From an uncultured Coriobacteriaceae bacterium (lineage in GTDB: Bacteria > Actinomycetota > Coriobacteriia > Coriobacteriales > Eggerthellaceae), in assembly GCA_902768975.1 (NCBI GenBank), contig CACXMZ010000008.1, forward strand, positions 1 through 64,000: a DNA stretch of 64,000 bases. The letters are read 5' to 3'. The notes below the pieces were generated by a model. It was not told the origin of the DNA, searched no databases, and saw only the letters and a program-made list of their open reading frames with translations. The position numbers and the translations under genes are program-made. Position 1 is the stretch's first letter. Each line of letters begins with the position of its first letter. Positions 1 to 7,411 of the stretch are shown here, one piece after another.

Positions 1-1
1 A

Positions 2-703
2 TGCGCACATGATGCAAGCCATGAGGAGAGCGAAACTGCTACGACTACGTCTGCGGTAACCAAGGAGCCAACGGAAACCGAAGAAGGCGAAAAGACTTAC
101 ACAGCGGCCTTCACGAATCCGGCCTTCGCAGAGCAGACCAAGACTGAGTCTATTCCGAAAGTAGATCCGAAGCCTGAACCTGGACCGACGCCTGAGTCCG
201 ATATTAGCTACGAAAACACTAAGGGCGACGGCACGCAGTGGACTAAAGGCGGCTCGACAACAGCAGGCTTCACCTTCAAACGCTCAACAAATGACGATAC
301 AACTTACAGTCATTTCACTGGCATTCAGGTGGATGGAGCGGATGTTGACGAGTCTAACTACACAGCTGAACCGGGTAGTGTCGTCATAAAGCTGAAGCCA
401 GCCTACCTCGAGACGCTGGCTGCGGGCGAGCACACCCTAACGGCACTCTTCGACGACGGCAACAGCGCGAGTGCAAAGTTCACCATCGTTGCAAAGGATT
501 CAAGCACTGACGGCGCTGCGCCTAATGCTGCACCCACGAAACCTCGTTCGACAAGCGGCAAGGCTTCTCCGAATACCGCAGACAACGGCACACTCCTGTT
601 GCTTGTGGCCGCGTGCGTAGTCATGCTAGCCTTCGTTGGCATGATTGCTGCCCGCAGAAGAAGTAAACCAGACAAAGGGGCGGGGGTTTTGTCTTCAAAA
701 TAA
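2..703 (+). CDS. C-terminal part of a cell-surface protein with a sortase-like tail (partial)
   Basis: The frame is open from the window edge to the TAA at 701-703, so the N-terminus lies outside. The visible 233 residues are Thr/Glu/Pro-rich, then form an Ig-like or beta-rich segment with aromatic residues, a Ser/Thr/Pro linker, the motif SPNTAD, a hydrophobic stretch of about 20 residues and a basic RRRSK tail. That order matches a cell-wall sorting signal in which SPNTA replaces the usual LPxTG. A surface protein anchored by a variant sortase, or simply held by its C-terminal helix, is the likely reading. The function of the rest is unknown. A terminator follows, so the gene is separate from the downstream operon. 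Confidence 0.7.
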   Translation, partial: CAHDASHEESETATTTSAVTKEPTETEEGEKTYTAAFTNPAFAEQTKTESIPKVDPKPEPGPTPESDISYENTKGDGTQWTKGGSTTAGFTFKRSTNDDTTYSHFTGIQVDGADVDESNYTAEPGSVVIKLKPAYLETLAAGEHTLTALFDDGNSASAKFTIVAKDSSTDGAAPNAAPTKPRSTSGKASPNTADNGTLLLLVAACVVMLAFVGMIAARRRSKPDKGAGVLSSK

Positions 704-745
704 GGCAAGTTACCTGTCCCCTCGGCTTATTCAGTTGAACTAACG

Positions 746-777
746 ATGCCCCGTAGAGTAGCACTGCGGGGCATTTC
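746..777 (+). terminator. Intrinsic terminator-like hairpin after the surface protein
   Basis: ATGCCCCG at 746-753 pairs with CGGGGCAT at 767-774 across a 13-nt loop and is followed by a short T run. It separates the surface-protein gene from the promoter region of the thioredoxin-like/ASST operon. Confidence 0.6.
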
Positions 778-822
778 CCACATTGAGACAGTTTTAAATT
801 GCCATAAGTAAAAACTTGTACC

Positions 823-864
823 GTAATAGCTTTTCCCTATACCACAATAGAACTTGGGTATTTT
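823..864 (+). promoter_or_regulatory. Composite operator A, shared with the fdx-dsrAB promoter region
   Basis: GTAATAG at 823-829 is followed 16 nt later (start to start) by ATACC at 839-843, a 13-nt spacer beginning ACAAT, and GGTAT at 857-861. The same arrangement with identical spacings occurs at 15060-15098 upstream of the ferredoxin-dsrAB operon. A CATAAT hexamer at 885-890 could be the -10 box. The binding protein is unknown. Confidence 0.55.
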
Positions 865-982
865 CCAAGTGCCAACGGTGAAGGCATAATGAATACTGCG
901 TGTAGCATTCGTGAACATTTTAGGGAAATCCCCTATGCGCTTTGTGAGGCTACGCACATACGGACTTCAAAAAGGGGGAATC

Positions 983-1303
983 ATGCTTAAAAAGCTCAGT
1001 CCAGCAGCATTTGACGAATACGTTAAGAAAGCTAAAAAGCCATGCTTGGTCATGGTTTCGCGCGATACTTGCCACGTATGTGAAACAGTTCACCCTAAGC
1101 TGGAAGCGCTTTCGGAAGAATATCCAGACTTCCCCTTCTACGAAGTAAATGTAAACCAAATGCAGAATCTTCTGCTTGAAAACCGTTTGAAGGGTGTTCC
1201 GCAAACCCTGTTCTACAAGGGCGGCAAGGTGGAATCCATCATTACGGGTGACGCGAGTGAAGACGACTTCGCCGACAAGATTGACGAACTGTTAGAAGAC
1301 TAG
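983..1303 (+). CDS. Small thioredoxin-fold protein 1 with CHVC active-site motif
   Basis: This 106-residue protein has a thioredoxin fold: a beta-alpha start, the redox motif CHVC where thioredoxin has CGPC, a cis-Pro region (GVPQT) and a C-terminal helix. No signal peptide is visible, so it should be cytoplasmic. The ATG at 983 has a GGGGG ribosome-binding site just upstream; an in-frame start at 911 has none. It is clearly paralogous to the protein at 10690-11019, sharing MLKKL, PKLE.LSEEY and DFA motifs. It lies about 125 nt before the first ASST-like gene and probably shares its transcript. It may handle a thiol intermediate or a redox-active cysteine of this pathway. Its partner reductase could be the TrxB domain encoded at 26705-27664 (inference). 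Confidence 0.75.
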   Translation: MLKKLSPAAFDEYVKKAKKPCLVMVSRDTCHVCETVHPKLEALSEEYPDFPFYEVNVNQMQNLLLENRLKGVPQTLFYKGGKVESIITGDASEDDFADKIDELLED

Positions 1304-1388
1304 TCATCTTGTTTAAGGGGGAGATACATATATAGGTAATTACGCTGGCTGGCAGGGTACTGCTGGGCGGCGTTTTTATTAGGGTAAG

Positions 1389-1402
1389 TGCCCGCAAGGG
1401 CA
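1389..1402 (+). other. GNRA-capped mini-hairpin before the first ASST gene
   Basis: TGCCC, loop GCAA, then GGGCA forms a tight hairpin ending just upstream of the AGGAAAGAGAG ribosome-binding site. It may be a 5' stabiliser or processing site between the thioredoxin-like gene and the ASST gene. Confidence 0.4.
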
Positions 1403-1428
1403 AAAGAATAGGAAAGAGAGGCTAGACA

Positions 1429-2865
1429 ATGGGTAGACCGACAATTTTTCCAACAGGTACAACCATCTACTACCCCGACAAGTGCGAAAACGGTTACACA
1501 CTGTTCTGCGCTGAGGACCATGGTGTTGTCCTCATCAACATGAACGGCAAAATCGTTCGTACTTGGAAGGAATTCGGCGGCTTCCCCGCCAAGATGATTC
1601 CTGGTGGCTACGTATTTGGTAGCTTGGAAATCCGCGCACCTCAGGACGGTTACCAGGACCAGGCCGACGTTACCATGCTCGACTGGGAAGGCAACGTTCT
1701 CTGGACCTTTGACCACAACGAGGAAGTCGAAGATCCCGACAAGCCAAAGCGTTGGATGGCTCGCCAGCATCATGAATATCAGATTGAAGGCAATCCGGTT
1801 GGTTATTGGGTACCTGGCATGGAATCCAGCCCCGACTTCCAGAAGATGCTCATTCTGGTTCACAAGGACCGCCCCGATCTCCCTGAAATTTCGCTGCACA
1901 ACCTGCTCGATGACCGTCTGATCGAAATCGACCGTGAAGGCAACATCCTTTGGGAGTGGAGCCTGCTTGACCACTTCGATCAGTTCAACCTGTCCGAAGA
2001 AATCAAGAACGTCATGTTCAGGAACCCGAACATGCAGCCTTGCGGCCCGAAGGGTCAGGGCGACATCTTCCACGTGAACTGCGCCAGCTACCTCGGCCCG
2101 AACAAGTGGTATGACGCCGGCGACGAGCGCTTCCATCCCGACAACATCATCATGGACTCCCGTGAATGCAACATTATGTGGATCCTTGACCACAAGACTG
2201 GCGACCTGGTATGGCAGGTTGGTCCGGACTTCACGGCTACTCCTGAACTCCGTATCTTCGGTACCATCGTTGGCCCGCATCACACCCATATGATCCCGAA
2301 GGGTCTGCCGGGCGAAGGCAACATCATGGTGTACGACAACGGTGGTTGGGCTGGCTACGGTGCTCCGAACCAGCACTCCAAGCAGGGCCTGAAGGTTACC
2401 CGCCGCGACTCTTCCCGCGTTGTGGAATTCGACCCGAATACCCTCGAAATCGTTTGGGAATGCGTTGGCGAGCCCGTCGGTGTTGGTGGCGGCTTCAACT
2501 TCAACGGCAACTACTTCTACAGCCCGTTGACCTCCGACGCACAGCGTCTGCCGAACGGCAACACGCTCATCTGCGAAGGCTGCTCCGCAAAGATCATGGA
2601 ATACACCGCCGACAACAAGCTGGTTTGGGAATACATCTTCCCCGATGTAGGTTCCTACCTGCTGTATCGTGCTTATCGTATTCCTTACGACTGGGTACCC
2701 CAGCTTGAAAAGCCCGAAGAAGTCGAGATTCCTCGCATCAAGCTCGGTGAACTCGTTCTTGAAGGTTCCTACAAGACCGACTATGACGAGACCGGCGTAA
2801 CCGTTGAAGGTGCTGACGCATTTAAGTACAAGCTTGCTGAATGCGTAACCGACCTCGACGACTAG
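1429..2865 (+). CDS. Arylsulfate sulfotransferase-like protein, copy 1 (cytoplasmic form)
   Basis: The 478 residues form the repeated W-rich blades of a six-bladed propeller of the ASST (PAPS-independent arylsulfotransferase) family. Family-type segments include IMVYDNGG, RDSSRVVEF, YSPLTSDAQRLPNGNTLI and a His cluster HHTHMIP. Known ASST enzymes move a sulfuryl group from a phenolic sulfate to another phenol through a sulfohistidine. There is no N-terminal signal peptide, unlike periplasmic AssT of E. coli. It is very similar to the 480-residue copy at 5902-7344. A DASS-type anion transporter gene follows, suggesting uptake of the sulfated substrate. Whether it is a true sulfotransferase or works on another sulfur compound cannot be told from sequence. 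Start chosen by the AGGAAAGAGAG site. Confidence 0.75.
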   Translation: MGRPTIFPTGTTIYYPDKCENGYTLFCAEDHGVVLINMNGKIVRTWKEFGGFPAKMIPGGYVFGSLEIRAPQDGYQDQADVTMLDWEGNVLWTFDHNEEVEDPDKPKRWMARQHHEYQIEGNPVGYWVPGMESSPDFQKMLILVHKDRPDLPEISLHNLLDDRLIEIDREGNILWEWSLLDHFDQFNLSEEIKNVMFRNPNMQPCGPKGQGDIFHVNCASYLGPNKWYDAGDERFHPDNIIMDSRECNIMWILDHKTGDLVWQVGPDFTATPELRIFGTIVGPHHTHMIPKGLPGEGNIMVYDNGGWAGYGAPNQHSKQGLKVTRRDSSRVVEFDPNTLEIVWECVGEPVGVGGGFNFNGNYFYSPLTSDAQRLPNGNTLICEGCSAKIMEYTADNKLVWEYIFPDVGSYLLYRAYRIPYDWVPQLEKPEEVEIPRIKLGELVLEGSYKTDYDETGVTVEGADAFKYKLAECVTDLDD

Positions 2866-2876
2866 TTTGAATCGCG

Positions 2877-2908
2877 CAGCGGGTGGGGGGCACAGACTCC
2901 ACCCGCTG
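2877..2908 (+). other. Intercistronic hairpin between ASST copy 1 and its transporter
   Basis: CAGCGGGTGG at 2877-2886 pairs with CCACCCGCTG at 2899-2908, a perfect 10-bp stem without a T tract. A hairpin of similar form and place follows ASST copy 2. It probably acts as an mRNA 3' stabiliser or partial attenuator. Confidence 0.55.
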
Positions 2909-2950
2909 ATGCGGGCGAAAAGCATAGAGCTCGCTCGCGCATATGCGGTT

Positions 2951-2997
2951 TTGCACTTGCCTCGATTCTGTGGGGGGCAGACTTGCGGCAAGTGCAA
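2951..2997. repeat. 11-bp perfect inverted repeat before the DASS transporter
   Basis: TTGCACTTGCC at 2951-2961 and GGCAAGTGCAA at 2987-2997 are exact reverse complements separated by 25 nt. It could be a second RNA hairpin or a protein-binding dyad controlling the transporter. Confidence 0.5.
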
Positions 2998-3050
2998 GAG
3001 TAAATGTACGTTGAAGCCATTTCAACGATGAAAGAAAAGGTGAAAGAAAG

Positions 3051-4523
3051 ATGGCTGACGAAGTTAAAGTTGGTGGGATGAATATCGGTACCAAAGAAAT
3101 TATCTTTGCGATAATCACCCTCGCCATAGCGCTTTCTGGCTGGTTTATTCCCGCGCCAGAGCCAATGACTGAAATTGGTATGCGCTGCCTGACCGTCTTT
3201 GTTGCTATGGTAGTAGGGTGGACCTTGTCCGCTGGCGCATGGCCTTCGCTCATGGGCTTGCTCCTCTTCCCGGCAACAGGCGTATTTACATTCTCGGAAT
3301 TCCTGGGTACTGGTTGGGGTTCCGACACGCTGTTCTTCATGATCGCCGCCTTTGTTCTGGTGGGCTATCTGAAGGAAAGCGGCATTAGCCAGTGGATGGT
3401 TAACTGGCTTATGACCAGGAAGTTTTTGGAAGGGCACCCCTGGCGTCTGGTAACCATGATTTTGGTTGCAGCCTATATCATTTGCTCTCTCGTTAACTTC
3501 CTCGTGGGCTTGTTCCTTATGTGGGAAATCGTTTACGGTATTACCCGCAACATTGGTCAAAAGCCTTACGACAAGTTCCCGTCGCTTATGGTGTTCGGCA
3601 TTGCCATGCAGTGCGCATTCAGCTTGGTAACCTTCCCCTGGTCCATGAACGCTATCGCCAACCTTGGTGTATATGCAACGGTTACTGGTGAAGCTGCCAA
3701 CATGCTGCGCTACATGCTGTTCATGATTCCGTTTGGTGCTCTTGAAATTGCGGCTTACGTGCTTCTTTGCAAGTTCGTATTCCGTCTGGACGTAGGTCCC
3801 CTCAAGGGCGTAACCATGGACATGCTCAACCCCGAAGACAGCATTCTTACCCCCGACCGCAAGCGCGCTGGTCTGCTGCTTATCCTCTTTATCATCATGC
3901 TTCTTCTGCCCAGCTTCTTCCCGGCAGAAAGCGCCTTTAGGCAGTTCTATGGCCGCTTCGGCACCACGGGCATCATCGTGCTGTTCTTCGTTATTGCCTG
4001 CCTTATTTACACTAAGGACGGTCGCAAGGTAGTCGACTTCGCTAAGCTCGCTGCAACCAACGTACCGTGGAACATGGTACTCATGGTAGCGGTAATCTTG
4101 GCTATCGGCGCCTGCCTGCGTAGCGAACTGACGGGTATCGCCCCGTTCCTGGCTCAGAACATCGTTCCTATCATGACAAGCGTTCCTGGCATCGCTGCTA
4201 TTATCGTGTTCCTGTGCGTGGAAACTGTGCTCACCAACTTCCTCATTAACATGGTTGTTGTAGCAATGTTCCTGCCGGTGTTCATGCCTGCAGCTGCTGG
4301 CCTGGGCACAAGCCCCGAACTGCTTGCATTCCTGATCATGCTCACATCAACAAACGCCATCCTGACCCCTGCGGGTTGTGCGGCTGCAGCCATGCTGTTC
4401 CCGAACAAAGAGTGGATGCGCACCTCCGACATTTACAAGTATGGTGTTCCAACCGTTATCGTGAACATCGTTGTTCTGTTCGTGTGGTTCCTTATCTGCA
4501 ACATGACAGGTATTTGGGCCTAA
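3051..4523 (+). CDS. DASS/SLC13-family anion symporter 1
   Basis: The 490-residue membrane protein has about a dozen hydrophobic segments and two pseudo-symmetric halves, each ending in an SNT-like signature (VLTNFLINM near residue 395 and STNAILTPAG near residue 435). These are typical of divalent-anion sodium symporters. Family members carry sulfate, dicarboxylates, citrate or related anions, usually into the cell. It follows the ASST-like gene with a 185-nt leader containing two inverted repeats and ends at a strong terminator. Import of a sulfated or sulfonated anion for the neighbouring enzyme is the simplest idea, but the substrate is not deducible. The start has a purine-rich GAAAGAAAG site. 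Confidence 0.8.
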   Translation: MADEVKVGGMNIGTKEIIFAIITLAIALSGWFIPAPEPMTEIGMRCLTVFVAMVVGWTLSAGAWPSLMGLLLFPATGVFTFSEFLGTGWGSDTLFFMIAAFVLVGYLKESGISQWMVNWLMTRKFLEGHPWRLVTMILVAAYIICSLVNFLVGLFLMWEIVYGITRNIGQKPYDKFPSLMVFGIAMQCAFSLVTFPWSMNAIANLGVYATVTGEAANMLRYMLFMIPFGALEIAAYVLLCKFVFRLDVGPLKGVTMDMLNPEDSILTPDRKRAGLLLILFIIMLLLPSFFPAESAFRQFYGRFGTTGIIVLFFVIACLIYTKDGRKVVDFAKLAATNVPWNMVLMVAVILAIGACLRSELTGIAPFLAQNIVPIMTSVPGIAAIIVFLCVETVLTNFLINMVVVAMFLPVFMPAAAGLGTSPELLAFLIMLTSTNAILTPAGCAAAAMLFPNKEWMRTSDIYKYGVPTVIVNIVVLFVWFLICNMTGIWA

Positions 4524-4586
4524 AGAATGGGCAGGTAGCTCCCGCAAGCTACTGCACATATCCAGCAGCATAAAGCTGCGCAAAGG

Positions 4587-4621
4587 AACTCCCTGCGCCC
4601 CCTCGCAGGGAGTTCTATTTT
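4587..4621 (+). terminator. Rho-independent terminator of ASST/DASS cassette 1
   Basis: A perfect 11-bp stem (AACTCCCTGCG at 4587-4597, CGCAGGGAGTT at 4604-4614) is followed by CTATTTT. The left arm shares AACTCCCTGC with the terminator of cassette 2 at 9125-9160, as expected if the cassettes arose by duplication. Confidence 0.85.
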
Positions 4622-4756
4622 GCTACGTAAGTCTATGCAGTCTCTATTGTGCCCGTAAGTCCCGAGCAGCGGTTTGCAAGTAATTCTTTGCGGTGATGGG
4701 CAAGACCTGTGCTGCGATTTGTTCGTAGGCGTCCGCAAGCAACAGCTAAATAATAC

Positions 4757-5674
4757 TTAGTCGTTCGCGAATTCCTTTTTAAGCGCTTCGACAAATTCGA
4801 GTGTTTCGCTTGAAGGTTTTTCGGCATAGATGGCTCGAATGTCGTAGCGGGGGCACTTGCCCTTAAACGGAAACATGGTGTACCCCGGGCCCGCTGTCTC
4901 TATAAGGAGTTCGGCTAAACTTTTGGGGCACATGATGGCATAGTCGCCAAGGCCGCTCAGAAAAATGTCGCGTTCCGTTACGGCATTGGATATAAATATT
5001 GAACGAGGAGTATCACTGAGCAAGCCATTGGCCTTGCACAGCCAACGCAGGTGGGTATAAAAGGAATGAGACCTTCCACTGCGTGAATAGGTAAAGCGAA
5101 TATGGTGCAGGTCCGATCCGTCGAAGAATCCTTTTTCGGCAATGGCGTAGTCTTCTGACATGACGGCATAAATATCTTCTTCGCAAAGCGGGGTAGAATC
5201 CAGGCCTTCCATATTAAGGTCGGGGCAGAAGGGTTCGATGGAAAGTTGTAATTTGCCTTTGCGCAGAAGGTCGACGCTCGGTTCTCGGTAGAGATTGGTC
5301 TCCTGTTTAATGTCTATAAAAAGCGTGTCAGTTTCAATTTGGTTTTTAACGCTGCGAACCGCACGCCCGATTTTCTTACTGTAGAGTCCACCAACGTGCA
5401 GAACCGTCACAGGTGTTGTGCGCAGGCGGTTCATCTGCGTGCTGAGTTTGTATTGTTCGGCATTGATGCGACAGGCATACTCCAAAAAGATTTCGCCTGC
5501 CATGGTTAATTGGATGGGAGTCGTGCGCTCGAACAATTCCATGCCAACTTCTTGTTCAATTGACGTGACGCGCCGGCTGAGGGCAGGCTGGCTAATATGC
5601 AAATGCTTGGCTGCTTCAGAAATGCTGCCGTAGCGCACGATGCATTCAAAATCGTAGTATAAAGAAACGTCCAT
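4757..5674 (-). CDS. LysR-family transcriptional regulator 1
   Basis: The 305-residue protein has the normal LysR length. The N-terminal winged helix carries GSISEAAKHLHISQPALSRR, and a substrate-binding domain follows. The ATG at 5674 is chosen because GGGAGGG lies five bases upstream; a longer frame to 5716 lacks such a site. The gene is divergent from ASST copy 2 and convergent with the first DASS gene. It therefore most likely controls the ASST/DASS cassettes in response to their substrate. A perfect palindrome at 5763-5780 between the two divergent genes is a good candidate operator. Confidence 0.85.
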   Translation of the reverse strand: MDVSLYYDFECIVRYGSISEAAKHLHISQPALSRRVTSIEQEVGMELFERTTPIQLTMAGEIFLEYACRINAEQYKLSTQMNRLRTTPVTVLHVGGLYSKKIGRAVRSVKNQIETDTLFIDIKQETNLYREPSVDLLRKGKLQLSIEPFCPDLNMEGLDSTPLCEEDIYAVMSEDYAIAEKGFFDGSDLHHIRFTYSRSGRSHSFYTHLRWLCKANGLLSDTPRSIFISNAVTERDIFLSGLGDYAIMCPKSLAELLIETAGPGYTMFPFKGKCPRYDIRAIYAEKPSSETLEFVEALKKEFAND

Positions 5675-5762
5675 GATGCCCTCCCAGCGCACTTTGCTTG
5701 GCGTTAAACGGGGCAATTTGTCCCCCTTTTGCCCTGTTTATATTATCATAATTAGCCTATTT

Positions 5763-5780
5763 CTGCATAGCCCTATGCAG
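5763..5780. promoter_or_regulatory. Candidate LysR operator between lysR1 and ASST copy 2
   Basis: CTGCATAG-CC-CTATGCAG is a perfect 8-bp dyad in the AT-rich divergent intergenic region. The half-site CCCTATGC recurs at 931-938 upstream of the first thioredoxin-like gene, so the same regulator may act there. Confidence 0.55.
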
Positions 5781-5901
5781 GTTGCTTATACCCCTTATTC
5801 ATGTCAGTATAGACATATTCGACTTACGCATAATTTGTGGCATTTTCCCAGGTAAAGCATAGAATTTTTAGCAAGGTATTAGTCACGTTGAAAGGACACG
5901 T

Positions 5902-7344
5902 ATGGGCAGACCAGATGTATTTCCCACTAGCACAACGGTGTATTATCCCGAAAAATGCTCCAACGGCTACACGCTGTTTACAGCTCCAAAAAAGGGCGTT
6001 GTGCTTATCAACATGAATGGTGAAATTGTCCGCTATTGGAAGGGTTTCGGCGGCTTTCCCGCCAAGATGATTCCGGGCGGTTATGTGCTGGGCAGTTTGG
6101 GCACGCGCGACGCTGCTGACGGCTATCAGGACGAAACCGACGTTACCATGCTCGACTGGGACGGCAACGTGGTGTGGTCATTCGACAAGAACGAAGAAAT
6201 CGAAGACCCCGACAAGCCCAAGCGCTGGATGGCTCGTGAACATCACGACTATCAGATGGAAGGCAACCCCGTTGGCTACTGGGTGCCCGGCATGGAAACC
6301 AGCCCCGACTTCCAGAAGATGCTTATCCTTGTTCATCGCGACGTGCGCAACCCTGAAATTTCCCCGCAGCTTTTGCTGGAAGACCGCCTCATCGAAGTCG
6401 ACCGCGAAGGCAACATCACCTGGGAATGGAACATGCTTGACTACTTCGACGACTTTAACCTCGACGAAACCATCAAGAACGCCATGTTCCGCAACCCCAA
6501 CACCCAGCCCACTGGTCCCGAAGGCCAGGGCGACATCTTCCACGTGAACTGCGCCAGCTACCTCGGACCCAACAAGTGGTACGACGCTGGCGACGAACGC
6601 TTCAAGCCAGACAACATCATCATGGACAGCCGCGAAGCTAACATCATGTGGATTATCGACCACGAAACTGGTCACGTGGTGTGGCAGGTTGGTCCGGACT
6701 TTACCGCTACTCCTGAACTTCGCATCTTTGGCACCATCGTTGGTCCGCACCATACGCACATGATCCCGAAGGGTCTGCCAGGCGAAGGCAACATCATGGT
6801 TTATGACAATGGTGGCTGGGCTGGCTATGGTGCTCCGAACCAGTTCTCCAAGATTGGCCTCAAGGTTACCCGCCGTGACTCTTCCCGCGTTGTTGAATTC
6901 GATCCCACCACGCTCGAAATTGTGTGGGAATGCAAGGGCCTTGCCAAGAATTCTGCAGGCGGCTTCGACTTCAATGGCAACTACTTCTACAGCCCGCTTA
7001 CTTCGAGCGCCCAGCGCATGCCTAACGGCAATACGGTTATCTGCGAAGGCTGCTCCGCCAAGCTGATGGAATTTACTCCTGAAGGCGAACTGGTTTGGGA
7101 ATATATGTTCCCCGAAGTGGGCGACCTGTTGCTCTACCGCTGCTACCGCATTCCTTACGAATGGGTTCCCCAACTTGGTCCACAGAACGAAGTGGAAATC
7201 CCCCTAACGGACAACACTCAGTTCGTGCTGGAGGGCGCATTCAAGAGCGACTACGAAACTAATGCGGTTGAAGTTTCGGGTGCAAATGCATTCAGCACCG
7301 ACATGGACGAATGCGTAACCGACATCGACCAAGGTTCGAAGTAG
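5902..7344 (+). CDS. Arylsulfate sulfotransferase-like protein, copy 2 (cytoplasmic form)
   Basis: The 480-residue paralogue of the protein at 1429-2865 is nearly collinear with it, including the MGRP start, the HHTHMIPKGLPGEGNIMVYD segment and the ICEGCSAK motif. The largest differences are in the last 60 residues and around position 340. It has no signal peptide or membrane segment. It follows the divergent regulator region and is followed by a second DASS-type transporter, so the enzyme-transporter unit is duplicated. The two copies may serve different donor or acceptor molecules. Cys27 of copy 1 is absent here, so any disulfide involving it would not be conserved. The start has GAAAGGA upstream. 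Confidence 0.75.
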   Translation: MGRPDVFPTSTTVYYPEKCSNGYTLFTAPKKGVVLINMNGEIVRYWKGFGGFPAKMIPGGYVLGSLGTRDAADGYQDETDVTMLDWDGNVVWSFDKNEEIEDPDKPKRWMAREHHDYQMEGNPVGYWVPGMETSPDFQKMLILVHRDVRNPEISPQLLLEDRLIEVDREGNITWEWNMLDYFDDFNLDETIKNAMFRNPNTQPTGPEGQGDIFHVNCASYLGPNKWYDAGDERFKPDNIIMDSREANIMWIIDHETGHVVWQVGPDFTATPELRIFGTIVGPHHTHMIPKGLPGEGNIMVYDNGGWAGYGAPNQFSKIGLKVTRRDSSRVVEFDPTTLEIVWECKGLAKNSAGGFDFNGNYFYSPLTSSAQRMPNGNTVICEGCSAKLMEFTPEGELVWEYMFPEVGDLLLYRCYRIPYEWVPQLGPQNEVEIPLTDNTQFVLEGAFKSDYETNAVEVSGANAFSTDMDECVTDIDQGSK

Positions 7345-7356
7345 TTTAGGTAATTG

Positions 7357-7385
7357 GTGGGCAGGCGGGCACAGCGTCTGCCCAC
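7357..7385 (+). other. Intercistronic hairpin between ASST copy 2 and its transporter
   Basis: GTGGGCAG at 7357-7364 pairs with CTGCCCAC at 7378-7385. Position and form parallel the hairpin at 2877-2908 although the sequence differs. Confidence 0.5.
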
Positions 7386-7411
7386 TAAAGATAAAAAAGA
7401 AGGAGAGAAAA

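Noticed and set aside
1300-2997. A 565-codon open frame on the minus strand opposite ASST copy 1, and a 331-codon one opposite copy 2 (6178-7173)
   Set aside because: They follow codon positions of the plus-strand gene, have no ribosome-binding site and encode no recognisable domain; they are by-products of GC-rich third positions.
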